Source of the DNA: Flavobacteriaceae bacterium UBA1682
GTDB lineage: Bacteria; Bacteroidota; Bacteroidia; Flavobacteriales; Flavobacteriaceae
Assembly: GCA_002320285.1 (NCBI GenBank)
Contig: DCKE01000024.1
Span: 253,387-317,386, forward strand
Direction of reading: 5' to 3'
Length of the DNA stretch: 64,000 nucleotides
A program made the position numbers and the translations under genes. The notes beneath the pieces were generated by a model. It saw only the letters and a program-made list of their open reading frames with translations, was not told the origin of the DNA and searched no databases. Of the stretch, positions 26,865 to 35,979 are shown one piece after another; position 1 is the stretch's first letter, and the number at the start of each line of letters is the position of its first letter.

Positions 26865-27278
26865 ATGACACAGAGCAACACCAACCATAAAATACACCAG
26901 GGCAGAAACATCAAGCGATTTCGTGAAATGTTGGGCATCAAACAAGACGCCCTAGCTTTTGAATTGGGCGACGATTGGAACCAACAAAAAATATCGCTTT
27001 TAGAGCAAAAAGAAGCCGTAGAAAGCAGTTTACTACAACAAGTAGCTCAGATACTCAAAGTACCCGTAGAAGCCTTTGAAAACTTCGACGAAGAATAAGC
27101 CGTAAACATTATAGCAAGTACATTCGGAGATAATGCTTTTAATTACGGTACAGTAAACATCAATCCCATTGAAACCGTCCTACAACTTCACCAAGAGAAA
27201 ATTGCCCTCTACGAGCGCATGCTTACAGAAAAAGACGAAATGATGTTGAAGTTAGAGAAATTGTTACAAAATAAATAA
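26865..27278 (+). pseudogene. XRE-family regulator, copy 2, with an in-frame stop
   Basis: The first 77 codons are nearly identical in protein sequence to the intact copy at 21349 (same GRNIKRFREML and DDWNQQKISLLEQKE segments). At the position where the intact copy reads EEQA, this copy reads EE-stop-A: CAA became TAA at 27096-27098. The same frame then continues for 59 codons, ending in the conserved coiled coil EKIALYERMLTEKDEMMLKLEKLLQNK. The truncated product keeps the whole HTH domain and could still bind DNA, but lacks the coiled coil. Confidence 0.88.
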
Positions 27279-27412
27279 CGTCATATTACATGACGATACT
27301 ATAAAATAGTAAAATAACGTTTTATATCTTTATCATAGCCAACTTATTACACTATAGAGCATAACTGTACTAAAAAACAATACGGTTTCTATATTTAATA
27401 TATAAAAGAAAA

Positions 27413-28486
27413 ATGTTAGAAAAATTAGAAATAAAAGGATACAAGTCAATAAAGAACATTTCTTTAGACATCAAACCCATTAACATCTTAATAGGCGGTA
27501 ATGGTAGTGGAAAAAGCAATTTCCTATCCTTTTTTAACTTTCTAAAAGAAATATACAAACAAAATTTACAAAGTCACGTAGCTTTACAAGGAGGAACCGA
27601 AAAAATCTTACATAAAGGCACTAAAAACACTTCTGAAATCTATGCGAAAGTACATTTTGGTCATAACGCCTATTCTTTTCTCATCAAACAAGCAGATAAC
27701 GGATTTGTATTTATCGAAGAAACACTATCCTATAACAAGCAATCTTTTTATGATAACGACGACAAAATAAATGGATTCAGTTCTGAATCTAAACTAAAAT
27801 GGAATGCCAAACCCAGAGCAACCTATATTCGAAACTATTTAAATTCCATTGTAAAATATCACTTTCACGATACCGGAAATAATTCTCCATTCAACGCAAC
27901 ATCAAATATAAATTCAGACACCCACTTTTTATATGAAGATGGACGAAACTTATCCGCTTTCATCTATGGCATAAAAGAAAACCATCCGCAACAATATAAT
28001 CTGATAGTGCGCACGATACAGCATATAGCACCCTATTTTTCTGACTTTTACTTTAAGCCAGACGAAAACGGTAACCTAACCCTCCTATGGACATCCAAGC
28101 ACAGTTCAACCATATATAATGCAAGAGATTTTTCCGACGGTACAATTCGATTTATCGCACTAGCCGTTCTATTTATGCAACCCAATTTGCCGAGTACCAT
28201 TATCATCGACGAACCAGAATTAGGACTGCATCCATCCGCTATCAATAAACTAAGTGGATTAATAAAATCCGCATCCAAAAAAAACACCAAAGTTATTGTA
28301 GCCACACAATCAACCGACCTAATAAGTTACTTTGAGCCGGAAGATATCATTACGGTCGATAACAAAGACGGCGAAAGCATCTTTGAACGATTGAATGCGG
28401 AAACACTAGCCCATTGGTTAGATTCCTACACCATAGATGACCTATGGAAACGAAACATAATAAGCAAAGGACAACCCAATTTTTGA
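27413..28486 (+). CDS. AAA family ATPase (SMC/OLD-like, AAA_21)
   Basis: A 357-residue ABC-type ATPase. The N-terminus MLEKLEIKGYKSIKNISLDIKP leads to Walker A GGNGSGKSN (Lys near residue 35). The signature-like segment is ARDFSDGTIRFIALAV (near 240-255), Walker B is TIIIDEPELGLHP, and the H-loop-like region VIVATQSTDLI follows. It lies 4 bases upstream of a DUF4276 gene. ATPase plus TOPRIM-like partner pairs are found in PARIS, AbiL and related anti-phage systems, in which the ATPase senses phage and releases a nuclease. No typical phage sensor can be read here. Confidence 0.9.
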   Translation: MLEKLEIKGYKSIKNISLDIKPINILIGGNGSGKSNFLSFFNFLKEIYKQNLQSHVALQGGTEKILHKGTKNTSEIYAKVHFGHNAYSFLIKQADNGFVFIEETLSYNKQSFYDNDDKINGFSSESKLKWNAKPRATYIRNYLNSIVKYHFHDTGNNSPFNATSNINSDTHFLYEDGRNLSAFIYGIKENHPQQYNLIVRTIQHIAPYFSDFYFKPDENGNLTLLWTSKHSSTIYNARDFSDGTIRFIALAVLFMQPNLPSTIIIDEPELGLHPSAINKLSGLIKSASKKNTKVIVATQSTDLISYFEPEDIITVDNKDGESIFERLNAETLAHWLDSYTIDDLWKRNIISKGQPNF

Positions 28487-28490
28487 ATCG

Positions 28491-29132
28491 ATGAAAAGAC
28501 TAATTATAATTTGTGAAGGAGAAACAGAGCGTAATTTTTGTCAACACCTGCTCTACCCACATTTTGCAACCAGACAAATTCATATAGCCTATCCGCTCAT
28601 CAAACGCAGTGCTGGTGGTATTGGGAGTTGGGAATCCTTGAAAAAGCAAATTATAACACATCTCAATGAATCGGGAGCTTATGTCACCACCTTTATAGAC
28701 ATGTACGGCATTAAAGACTCTTACAACTTCCCCGATTGGATGCCTTCAAAAGAAATTCCAAATGTAAAAGACAGGGTTCGCCACATTGAATCAGCCATGA
28801 ACCTTGATATAAACCACCGTAACTTTATTGGCAACATCATCGTACACGAATTTGAAACATTGTTATTCAGCGACATAACCATCATTCAGCAACTAATCGA
28901 TAACAGTGAATTAAACTATCCCAACTTACAAACCATCATAAACCAACATCCAGACATTGAACTCATCAACAACGGCACCACAACAGCCCCCTCCAAAAGA
29001 TTAGAAAACAACATCATAGGCTATATAAAATCAATACACGGCCACTACCTTGCCGAATCCATAGGATTGCCCGTTATCAGACAAAAATGCCTTAAGTTTA
29101 ACGAATGGATTTCCAAACTCGAACAGATATAA
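28491..29132 (+). CDS. DUF4276 (TOPRIM-like) protein, partner of the ATPase
   Basis: A 213-residue protein. The start LIIICEGETERNFCQHLLYPHF carries the Glu of a TOPRIM-like fold (Glu near residue 8). FIDMYGIKD near 76-84 corresponds to the acidic second motif, and NIIVHEFETLLFSD near 121-134 is a DUF4276 hallmark. TOPRIM-like partners such as RloB, AriB or AbiLii act as nucleases. The ATG lies 4 bases after the ATPase stop, so both are one transcription unit. Confidence 0.85.
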   Translation: MKRLIIICEGETERNFCQHLLYPHFATRQIHIAYPLIKRSAGGIGSWESLKKQIITHLNESGAYVTTFIDMYGIKDSYNFPDWMPSKEIPNVKDRVRHIESAMNLDINHRNFIGNIIVHEFETLLFSDITIIQQLIDNSELNYPNLQTIINQHPDIELINNGTTTAPSKRLENNIIGYIKSIHGHYLAESIGLPVIRQKCLKFNEWISKLEQI

Positions 29133-29166
29133 TAGCATATCATCCCGCTTTAGATAACAAGCCATA

Positions 29167-29248
29167 GAGAGTAGTCTAATACAACAAGTAGTACAAAAAC
29201 TCGAAGTAAGCGTAGATGCCTTTGAAAGCTAAGACGAAGAATAAGCCT
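29167..29248 (+). pseudogene. Relic of a third XRE regulator copy
   Basis: Translation gives ESSLIQQVVQKLEVSVDAFES-stop-DEE-stop-A, which aligns with ESSLLQQVAQILKVPVEAFENFDEE of copy 2. Both ends are lost and there are several stops. It carries the same GAAGAATAAGCC stop mutation as copy 2, so it derives from that copy or a common mutated ancestor. It sits directly after the DUF4276 gene. Confidence 0.8.
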
Positions 29249-29285
29249 AATAGACAAATCACCTACCTCATTCTATAGAACAATC

Positions 29286-30257
29286 TTAGTCTATAAACAA
29301 TTGGTTTGAAAAAAGTGAATGTGGTGCTGACACTAAATTAATATCGAACTTTAGGGATGGTTCAATTCGCGAACTTGCATTGTGAATACGAAAAGAAATT
29401 TGCCAACCTTCACTTAATGTGACTAAAAGAGTTGTTTTAGAATTTTCTTGAAAAACAACTTCAATTAATCTATTTGGCAATTTCAAAGATTGAATTTTAG
29501 CTTTCGGCTTTATGTTTACAAAAGGCAAATTTAGATTTCCGTGCAAATTATAGGCTTGTATTTCGACCTTCTTATTACCTTTAATTACTTTATAAAAATC
29601 TTGATTACCTATTAAATATTTAATCAAATTCTCGGCTACAATTCCAGGTTTTCCTTTATCTAAGCGTAGTAACTCTTTCTTAAAAGCACTCAAAATAGGA
29701 AGATAAACAGTTGTGTGATAATCGCCCAATGTATCCCATTTTTGAGTTGCTTTACTTGCTGTCCTTAATTCTGCCAAATTATCAAAAATGGGTTTTATTT
29801 CCTGGAAATAATCACTAGAACAAGGAACACCTAACCACTTTTGACCAAAATCAATACTATTTGACAAACGAGAATGTTTTACAGCTCTATGATTATTCTT
29901 CGCAGAAATACCTATTTCCCATTTTTGCGATGCTCGAATGGCCAAAACATCACGAACATCACCAATTTGACCAGCTTTGTCTGCTACAATTTCGAGTTGC
30001 AGAATATCATTATCATCAATTCCGTGGCTCAAACGTGGCTCAATTTCAAGCAAAAAATTCACAGCACAACTTGCAACTAATTTGTAATTATCTTGTTCCT
30101 TTGTGTCAAAACTCATAAAACATTTTAACGCAGTTTTGTAAGGCTCATTTTCAATCACTAAAACTGAAGTAATTACCTTCAAACGTTCTAAAAATTGATT
30201 TAGTAAAGCATACTCAAATGCTTTACCATTTATTGTTTGGGTTGCAATTTTCGCCAT
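29286..30257 (-). CDS. HaeIII-family type II restriction endonuclease
   Basis: A 323-residue protein resembling the HaeIII restriction enzyme family (RE_HaeIII). Recognisable segments are the N-terminal NGKAFEYALLNQFL, LEIVADKAGQIGDVRDVLAIR and WEIGISAKNNHRAVKHSRLS, in which the D(x)n-E-x-K-like catalytic core (GDVRDV, EIGISAK) probably lies. Together with the paired methylase, cleavage at GGCC is predicted. Its ATG overlaps the methylase stop by one base, so it is translated after the protecting enzyme. Confidence 0.88.
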   Translation of the reverse strand: MAKIATQTINGKAFEYALLNQFLERLKVITSVLVIENEPYKTALKCFMSFDTKEQDNYKLVASCAVNFLLEIEPRLSHGIDDNDILQLEIVADKAGQIGDVRDVLAIRASQKWEIGISAKNNHRAVKHSRLSNSIDFGQKWLGVPCSSDYFQEIKPIFDNLAELRTASKATQKWDTLGDYHTTVYLPILSAFKKELLRLDKGKPGIVAENLIKYLIGNQDFYKVIKGNKKVEIQAYNLHGNLNLPFVNIKPKAKIQSLKLPNRLIEVVFQENSKTTLLVTLSEGWQISFRIHNASSRIEPSLKFDINLVSAPHSLFSNQLFID

Positions 30258-31345
30258 TATACAGTAACGCTATTTACAATTTCATTTAATTTTTCAATTA
30301 CTATATTTCCATCATATTCATTAGGTATAAGTGTTGGTGTTGCTTTATTAATTTTAACGCTTTCAATATCATTATATATTTTATCTGCTAAAACTTTACC
30401 CATACTTACAGGAACAGCATTACCAATCATCTTATAACCGGCAACAACACTACTATATTCAAAAGAAAAATCATCCGGAAACGTCTGAATTCTTGCACAT
30501 TCGCGAACGCTCAATCGTCGATATAAATATTCATGACCTTTTACAAATTCACGCACATTTTGTTCGATAAATTGCATTTTTGGAGCTTGTGGATGTATTG
30601 GAGCATGGCGACCACCAGCTTGAATTGTAAACGAAACTTCATCCCATGAACGAACTCTGTTTCTTGACATAAACATTGACGAAAATCCACCAATCATATA
30701 TTCGTGGTTTAATACTTTACAATCTTTACCATTAGTATAATTGCCTTCTTTGGCAGGTAAAACATTGTCTTTTAGGTCGCTAATTGCATTTTCGAGTGTC
30801 ATTTTATTTTCAAGCGTTGTTGGTTTCGGAAAACTAAATTTTAACCCTAAATCTTTACGATAACCAATAAAAAAAACACGTTTCCTATCTTGTGGTACAC
30901 CATAATCTGATACGTTCAATAATTGGAAAGATAAATCATAACCAATATCAGTAAACATTTGTTTAATGTTTGCTAATGCTTCTTTATGAGCTGGTAATAA
31001 CATTCCAGACACATTTTCAGCAAGAAAAAATTTTGGTTTTTTATCGGCTAGAATCCGCATAAATTCGTAAAAAAGCTGACCTCTCTTATCTGCAATACCA
31101 CGTTTCGAGCCAGCTTCTGACCAACTTTGACAAGGCGGACCACCTATAATTCCATCACAGTCAGGAACTTCACTTGACGGAATATCAACAATACTTCTTC
31201 TATCTAAAACTGTATTCTTATGATTTTTCTCATATGTAGCCCAAATTTGCTTGTCATATTCATTTGCCCAAACTACATCAAATCCAGCTTTTTCAAAACC
31301 TAAATCAAGACCTCCAGCACCTGCAAAAAATGACACAACTCTCAT
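30257..31345 (-). CDS. DNA (cytosine-5) methyltransferase, HaeIII type
   Basis: A 362-residue m5C methyltransferase. Motif I is FFAGAGGLDLGFE, motif IV GGPPCQSWS with catalytic Cys72 (Cys71 in M.HaeIII), motif VI AENVSGM, motif VIII QDRKRVFFIGYR, and motifs IX/X RRLSVRECARIQTFPDDF and YKMIGNAVP. The target recognition region contains SRNRVRSWDEVSFTIQ and GGRHAPIHP, close to what I remember of M.HaeIII and M.NgoPII, which supports GGCC specificity. It precedes the endonuclease gene with a one-base overlap. Confidence 0.94.
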   Translation of the reverse strand: MRVVSFFAGAGGLDLGFEKAGFDVVWANEYDKQIWATYEKNHKNTVLDRRSIVDIPSSEVPDCDGIIGGPPCQSWSEAGSKRGIADKRGQLFYEFMRILADKKPKFFLAENVSGMLLPAHKEALANIKQMFTDIGYDLSFQLLNVSDYGVPQDRKRVFFIGYRKDLGLKFSFPKPTTLENKMTLENAISDLKDNVLPAKEGNYTNGKDCKVLNHEYMIGGFSSMFMSRNRVRSWDEVSFTIQAGGRHAPIHPQAPKMQFIEQNVREFVKGHEYLYRRLSVRECARIQTFPDDFSFEYSSVVAGYKMIGNAVPVSMGKVLADKIYNDIESVKINKATPTLIPNEYDGNIVIEKLNEIVNSVTV

Positions 31346-31582
31346 AACATTCTAAATTAAATTAATCAACAACAAACTTACTAATTTAAAACATCTCGGC
31401 CAAATTATGAATAAGAAAATTAAGGGGTTTTAACATGTCTTGACCCTAGATGGCTGGCAAAATGTAAACATCTAAGTTTATTCGTATCAACCCATAAAAG
31501 ACCATATGATTGGCTTTTTTGTATATTAGCAAATTGTATATGGTTGAAAGAAAGGTAGCCATCAATTTACCCCCCCTTAAAT

Positions 31583-33550
31583 ATGTATCGATACGATTTA
31601 AATAGAGTTCGTTTTTATTCCCTAGAAGATATGGCAGGCGCACATGAACTTTCAAAAGGTGAAAAAATTTTAAGAACTAAACTTAAACCAAACTATACTG
31701 ACGTCAATGATGTTTTAGAACTTTATAGTATTAAAAAATATATAGACAACAAATTATATTTAATAAGTTGGACACCAAAAGAAATAGAAGACTTTAAACA
31801 ACAAACTATACAATATGGGAAAATAGTTGGAAATTTCTTTTTAACTATAAACAACGAAAATGTCTTTGAAATATTCGAGCAAATTCTACACGACTATATT
31901 AAATCATTTTGGGAAATAGTATGTAACCATTCCCTACTTAGGCAAATTTCAAAACAAAATTTCATCAAAATATTAGAAAACTACCCACACCTAATACACG
32001 AGATTTTAACTTATAAAGCTTTAGTTAACCATTACGATAAAGAACTCAAAAACTTTTTAGTAAACTATGCTACATCAACTGAGATTTTGCTTTCAGTTTA
32101 TGAAACAAAAGATGAATTTGAAAGAAATAAAAAGTACATTCCTAAAAGTCTAACCACTGAGGATAAAGAAACCATAATTTTAAAATACTTAGACTCAGAA
32201 GAACCAAATTTGAATTACATTGGCTTAATTGTAAATTTAAGAAATAAAACAGAACTCAGAATCACAGATAAAACAAGGTTAAAAGCAAAACGGTTACAGA
32301 AAAGTAAAACAGATAAGTTCTTAGCAGGCAATGTAGGAATGAGTTTTGGTGTCTCTGTTGGCTTTTCTCCAAATATATCTAAACTAAAAGATAGCTATAT
32401 AGATGACGATAATATAGTAAATTACACTTTCAATTCGGACTTCATAAAGAATAATAATCATCCATACAGACTATTTCAAAATTTTAAATTACTCTTTGAT
32501 TTTATTGATACACAGAATAGAATAAATCTAGTAAGTAAAAAAAGTCAATTAGGCTTATTTGAAAAAAATTTTGGTGTTCAATCTCAAAATGAATATATGA
32601 TTGGTACGCAATTTCGTTTAACTGAAATGTCATCTCAAGCTCAAATTTGTGGCTACAATAAAATTATTACGGAATTAAACACTTCTTTAGAAGAAATATT
32701 ACATTTTGTTTTTACGAAGGCATTTCAACAATTATACGCTTTTGCTGACAACGCCCGCTTTTCAGTTCCGACACGAACAAACACATTCTTTGAGAAGGTA
32801 CGATTATTGGCGCCTGAATTTGAATCAATCTTAAAACAATTTAAACTTTATGTTGAAGATGGAGAGATAGATTTTGAGCTTTTACAAATATCATCTTCAC
32901 CAACAACAATCAAGAATATCCCAAGTCTTATACAAGATAAATACATCTATTTTAATACTGACAACCAAGAAATGGTAAATTGTTCAAAACTATTTTTTTC
33001 CGACCAAACACTTCTTGCTTATGTTGATCCTTTTAAAAATAAAAAGTACAATACATTCTTTGACTTACTAGCAAATGAACAAGTTAATTTCAATAATTAT
33101 GAAGAATTCCATAAACCCAATTTAAGTTATTTAATTGAAAGAAAGTTCATTGAAATAAATAATGATGGTTTTATTCAAGTTATCAATCCAGCACGTCTCT
33201 TAATTTTTAAAGACTTACACGACAGTGAATTTGCATCATTTTATCGTTATCCTACTGAGTTCCAAAAAGAAGTTCTTGAAATGAGAAATGAAAATATAGT
33301 TTTATTTGAAAGTACATTATTTTCAAAATCGGAGCAGTCATATTTTAATTATTTTCTAAATAAAAGTGATTTCACTAATGGTTTAGATTTAAGAAACAGT
33401 TACTTGCATGGTACACAAGCAAATCCAGAAGAAATTAAGAAACACGAATATGCATATTTTACCTACTTAAAATTAGTTGTCCTAACTTTGCTTAAAATAG
33501 ATGATGATTTACAGATTTCAAATGCAATAAAAAAAAAGACGAACGGGTAA
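31583..33550 (+). CDS. Large unknown protein with C-terminal HEPN-like RNase motif
   Basis: A 655-residue soluble protein with no signal peptide or membrane helix; I do not recognise its family. It is rich in Asn, Lys and Phe and strongly helical in the N-terminal 200 residues. The most informative feature is DLRNSYLHGT near the C-terminus: Arg604 and His609 fit the RxxxxH motif of HEPN ribonucleases, within a helix-rich end (ALLKI-type). Just upstream of this are winged-helix-like segments (LSYLIERKFIEINNDGFIQV). It is divergent from the HaeIII-type methylase and lies within the defence cargo, so an RNase effector of abortive infection is plausible. Confidence 0.6.
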   Translation: MYRYDLNRVRFYSLEDMAGAHELSKGEKILRTKLKPNYTDVNDVLELYSIKKYIDNKLYLISWTPKEIEDFKQQTIQYGKIVGNFFLTINNENVFEIFEQILHDYIKSFWEIVCNHSLLRQISKQNFIKILENYPHLIHEILTYKALVNHYDKELKNFLVNYATSTEILLSVYETKDEFERNKKYIPKSLTTEDKETIILKYLDSEEPNLNYIGLIVNLRNKTELRITDKTRLKAKRLQKSKTDKFLAGNVGMSFGVSVGFSPNISKLKDSYIDDDNIVNYTFNSDFIKNNNHPYRLFQNFKLLFDFIDTQNRINLVSKKSQLGLFEKNFGVQSQNEYMIGTQFRLTEMSSQAQICGYNKIITELNTSLEEILHFVFTKAFQQLYAFADNARFSVPTRTNTFFEKVRLLAPEFESILKQFKLYVEDGEIDFELLQISSSPTTIKNIPSLIQDKYIYFNTDNQEMVNCSKLFFSDQTLLAYVDPFKNKKYNTFFDLLANEQVNFNNYEEFHKPNLSYLIERKFIEINNDGFIQVINPARLLIFKDLHDSEFASFYRYPTEFQKEVLEMRNENIVLFESTLFSKSEQSYFNYFLNKSDFTNGLDLRNSYLHGTQANPEEIKKHEYAYFTYLKLVVLTLLKIDDDLQISNAIKKKTNG

Positions 33551-33844
33551 GTTACATCCAATTGAAAAAGTAAATATATTTAGATACAAAATAACCATTT
33601 CCAAAAAAGAATAAAAAGAAGCCGAATTTACGTTTCGGGTTTCTCAAAAACCCAAGTTCAAGCCCTTCGGGTATTTCAAAAAATCTCCACCCTACGGGTA
33701 GTATTTTTTAAAACAAACTTGATTTTTGAAACCCTCCACGAATGAAAGAGGCTTTCTTTTTTTCCTTTTTCTTTTGAAAAAAATTAGAATACCAAGGCGA
33801 GTCCTTCGGAAAAAAAGAAAGTTAACTTTCTAAATTCCGTTGTC
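33551..33844. other. Non-coding region with several small hairpins
   Basis: The 294 bases contain no gene. Short inverted repeats occur (CCCTTCGGG near 33654, ACCCTACGGGT near 33691) and an imperfect long pair between GTTTCTCAAAAACCCAAG and its complement near 33715. The T-rich run near 33765 may terminate the upstream gene. Confidence 0.45.
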
Positions 33845-34270
33845 ATGTCACAAATCTTAATCAAAACCCACAAAAAAGGAAACCTTTACAAAGGCTTTTA
33901 TTTCTTCATCCTTAACAAAGGACTCAACAGTGGCAAACCACTCTCAGAACCCTGCGCAAATTGCTTTGTCATCTTCTTTACAACCCAAGAAGAAATGGAA
34001 AATCATTATTGGGTGGCTTTTTCACTCTGGCAGGCCAATTTTTGGCATCCCTATCTCGTGGGCTCCGTAATTCCTTTTTTGCGCTTACCCGAATTCAAAA
34101 GTGAATTTATCCAAAAAGCCGACAAGTTTTTAAGCAACTACGAAAAACACCGCAAAGCAGTACAAACCCTACAACTGTTAGAACTAAGAGAAAAACAATT
34201 TCTACACAACATCAACCTCATAAACGATGCCCGCAGAGTAGTACTATATCGATACATTAGAAGTAGATAA
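33845..34270 (+). CDS. Conserved Bacteroidota mobile-element protein of unknown function
   Basis: A 141-residue basic protein without signal or membrane segments. Features are a GFYFFILNKGLNSGKPL segment, a Cys pair in EPCANCFVI, an aromatic stretch HYWVAFSLWQANFWHPYLVGS, and a C-terminal helix RKAVQTLQLLELREKQFLHN. I recall similar proteins in Bacteroidetes elements (perhaps DUF6943), not with certainty. The composition is closer to the element core than to the cargo genes beside it. Confidence 0.6.
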   Translation: MSQILIKTHKKGNLYKGFYFFILNKGLNSGKPLSEPCANCFVIFFTTQEEMENHYWVAFSLWQANFWHPYLVGSVIPFLRLPEFKSEFIQKADKFLSNYEKHRKAVQTLQLLELREKQFLHNINLINDARRVVLYRYIRSR

Positions 34271-34317
34271 ATTGCTGTTTTTATGTTTTAACAAAAATCT
34301 GATTTAAATAATTATTA

Positions 34318-35178
34318 TTATTCCTTCTTTTTAATATCCTCATGTCCATATGCACTATCATCAAATTCTTTTAGATGGGTCTTACTAAATAATAAAGATG
34401 AATCAATATTTTTAAACAAAGCATATTTCTCGATCAACGGCTTAAATTTCTCGTTCCCATTTTCATGCAAACAATTATAGAATAATAAAATTTGCTCGTA
34501 ACTTGATAATTGTGCGCGTGCAATCGAAGTATAATGCCCTTTCGTTTGTATTTCAGAATTGTCAATAAATTTAATTATATGATACAGTGTTCTAAAATAA
34601 TGACTTAAATCAGATTTATACTTATCATAAACCATCCCATATGCATCAATATAAGAGGATACCTCTAACGATTCTTTAATCTCTTCTAATTTAGATTTAC
34701 TAAAAATATTGCTTGAACCTACCTTAATAGAATCGTTTACGTTTTTTTCTATTTCATTATAAAATATTTGAAAAGAATCTCTTCCAGTCTTTATTAAATT
34801 TTCTGTAGAATCACTACTTTTAACATCTAAGCTATTTACAATCAAATGAAACAAGTTCAACATTTGGAAATAAGTATTTTCAAATTTCTCTTTAGAAAGC
34901 ATTTCATTTTGAATTTCAAAAACTTTTCTAGTAGAAGATAATTCTTGTCTTTGTAATTTTAACTCTTGTCTTTGTAATAAAATAGTAAATATAATACCTG
35001 TAAAAGCTAAACCTGCAAATAAAGAGTTAATAGCTCCAAATTTATCACCATAAGTTCCACGATTTGCTAAGTAATCACAAGTTCCGACAGGGAACAAATT
35101 ATCAATATACACAGAGCTTGCATACCATAATATAATAATTATTATAAATACAAATGCTATTATAGTAGTATTCTTCAA
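34318..35178 (-). CDS. Putative phage abortive infection protein (AbiC-like)
   Basis: A 286-residue protein with two N-terminal transmembrane helices (about 5-27 and 49-67) separated by RGTYGDKFGAINSLFAGLAF, a combination typical of the putAbiC family. A coiled coil follows (QRQELKLQRQELSSTRKVF), then a helical cytoplasmic domain with FENTYFQMLNLFHLIVNSL and LSHYFRTLYHIIKFI. Related lactococcal AbiC-type proteins block phage growth by an unknown mechanism. It is adjacent to the right-end genes of the element and on the opposite strand to the HEPN gene. Confidence 0.85.
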   Translation of the reverse strand: MKNTTIIAFVFIIIIILWYASSVYIDNLFPVGTCDYLANRGTYGDKFGAINSLFAGLAFTGIIFTILLQRQELKLQRQELSSTRKVFEIQNEMLSKEKFENTYFQMLNLFHLIVNSLDVKSSDSTENLIKTGRDSFQIFYNEIEKNVNDSIKVGSSNIFSKSKLEEIKESLEVSSYIDAYGMVYDKYKSDLSHYFRTLYHIIKFIDNSEIQTKGHYTSIARAQLSSYEQILLFYNCLHENGNEKFKPLIEKYALFKNIDSSLLFSKTHLKEFDDSAYGHEDIKKKE

Positions 35179-35335
35179 AATATCTTAAGATTAAATTTTG
35201 ACAAATCTAAAGAATTATACCATATAAAAATATTTTAATTAAACGTATAAAAACAACTGTAGAAACAAATAAAAAGCCAAATCCGAAGACTTGACTTTCT
35301 GATTTAACTCCAAGGTCACCACAACAAGAGTTAAA

Positions 35336-35569
35336 CTATTTTTGAATCGTTTTATCGTATTTTCCATCATCAACCGTAATTTGGCTTACAGCAGAAAGCA
35401 CACCACTCGCAACCGTCATATACCCACCAACCGCTATAATCGAAGCCGGCAAAACCACAGAAGCGGTCAACAACACACCCCCAACACCTGCCAAAATCAA
35501 ACCGATACTTCTAAGCACCTTAAACAATTTGGGCGTTGGTGCTTTAGCTCTATCCAATATATTCATCAT
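35336..35569 (-). CDS. Small membrane protein of the right-end gene set
   Basis: A 77-residue protein with two hydrophobic segments (about 22-44 and 45-66, rich in Gly, Val and Ala), resembling a holin or small channel in layout; I do not recognise the family. It is the last of three minus-strand genes with gaps of 6 and 8 bases, so it is probably in an operon with the DUF5675 gene and the 252-aa gene. Confidence 0.6.
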   Translation of the reverse strand: MMNILDRAKAPTPKLFKVLRSIGLILAGVGGVLLTASVVLPASIIAVGGYMTVASGVLSAVSQITVDDGKYDKTIQK

Positions 35570-35577
35570 TACTTCCC

Positions 35578-35973
35578 TTATGATTCTACAACTAAAAACA
35601 CCTCTTCCAACCGTTCCAATTTAGGATATACCAATTCCTTCAATTTCGAAAAAGCCATTCTGGAAGCCGTTCCCCTACCCATACCAGTCAATTGACTTAC
35701 CGGAGCAATGCAACCGTTCAATTCTTTCAATGCATCGTTGGCAGGATGAAACAATATAAAACTTCTATCTGCTACACCCATAACCTCCAAATGCCAATCA
35801 AACCGCTTGCTATAACGCTTTCTCAACGCATACCTTCCTTCGGGTATACACGAAACCCTTCGTTCATTATTTCTCCAAAGCAACTCAATTGCATAGCAAA
35901 TCAGCTCCCCATCAACTTCAATCCGTCCATTGGTTCCCCCTTCAAAATAAGCGCGTATTAAATACAATTCCAT
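35578..35973 (-). CDS. DUF5675 family protein
   Basis: A 131-residue protein fitting DUF5675. Visible family features are an early YAIELLWRNNERRVSCIPEGRY-type segment with CIPEG, then KRFDWHLEV, RSFILFHPANDALKELNGCIAP. The conserved H and C (HPAN, GCI) resemble the active-site layout of L,D-transpeptidase/peptidase-like folds, so a cell-wall-related activity is possible. It lies 6 bases after the 252-aa gene and 8 before the small membrane gene. Confidence 0.75.
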   Translation of the reverse strand: MELYLIRAYFEGGTNGRIEVDGELICYAIELLWRNNERRVSCIPEGRYALRKRYSKRFDWHLEVMGVADRSFILFHPANDALKELNGCIAPVSQLTGMGRGTASRMAFSKLKELVYPKLERLEEVFLVVES

Positions 35974-35979
35974 AAATAC

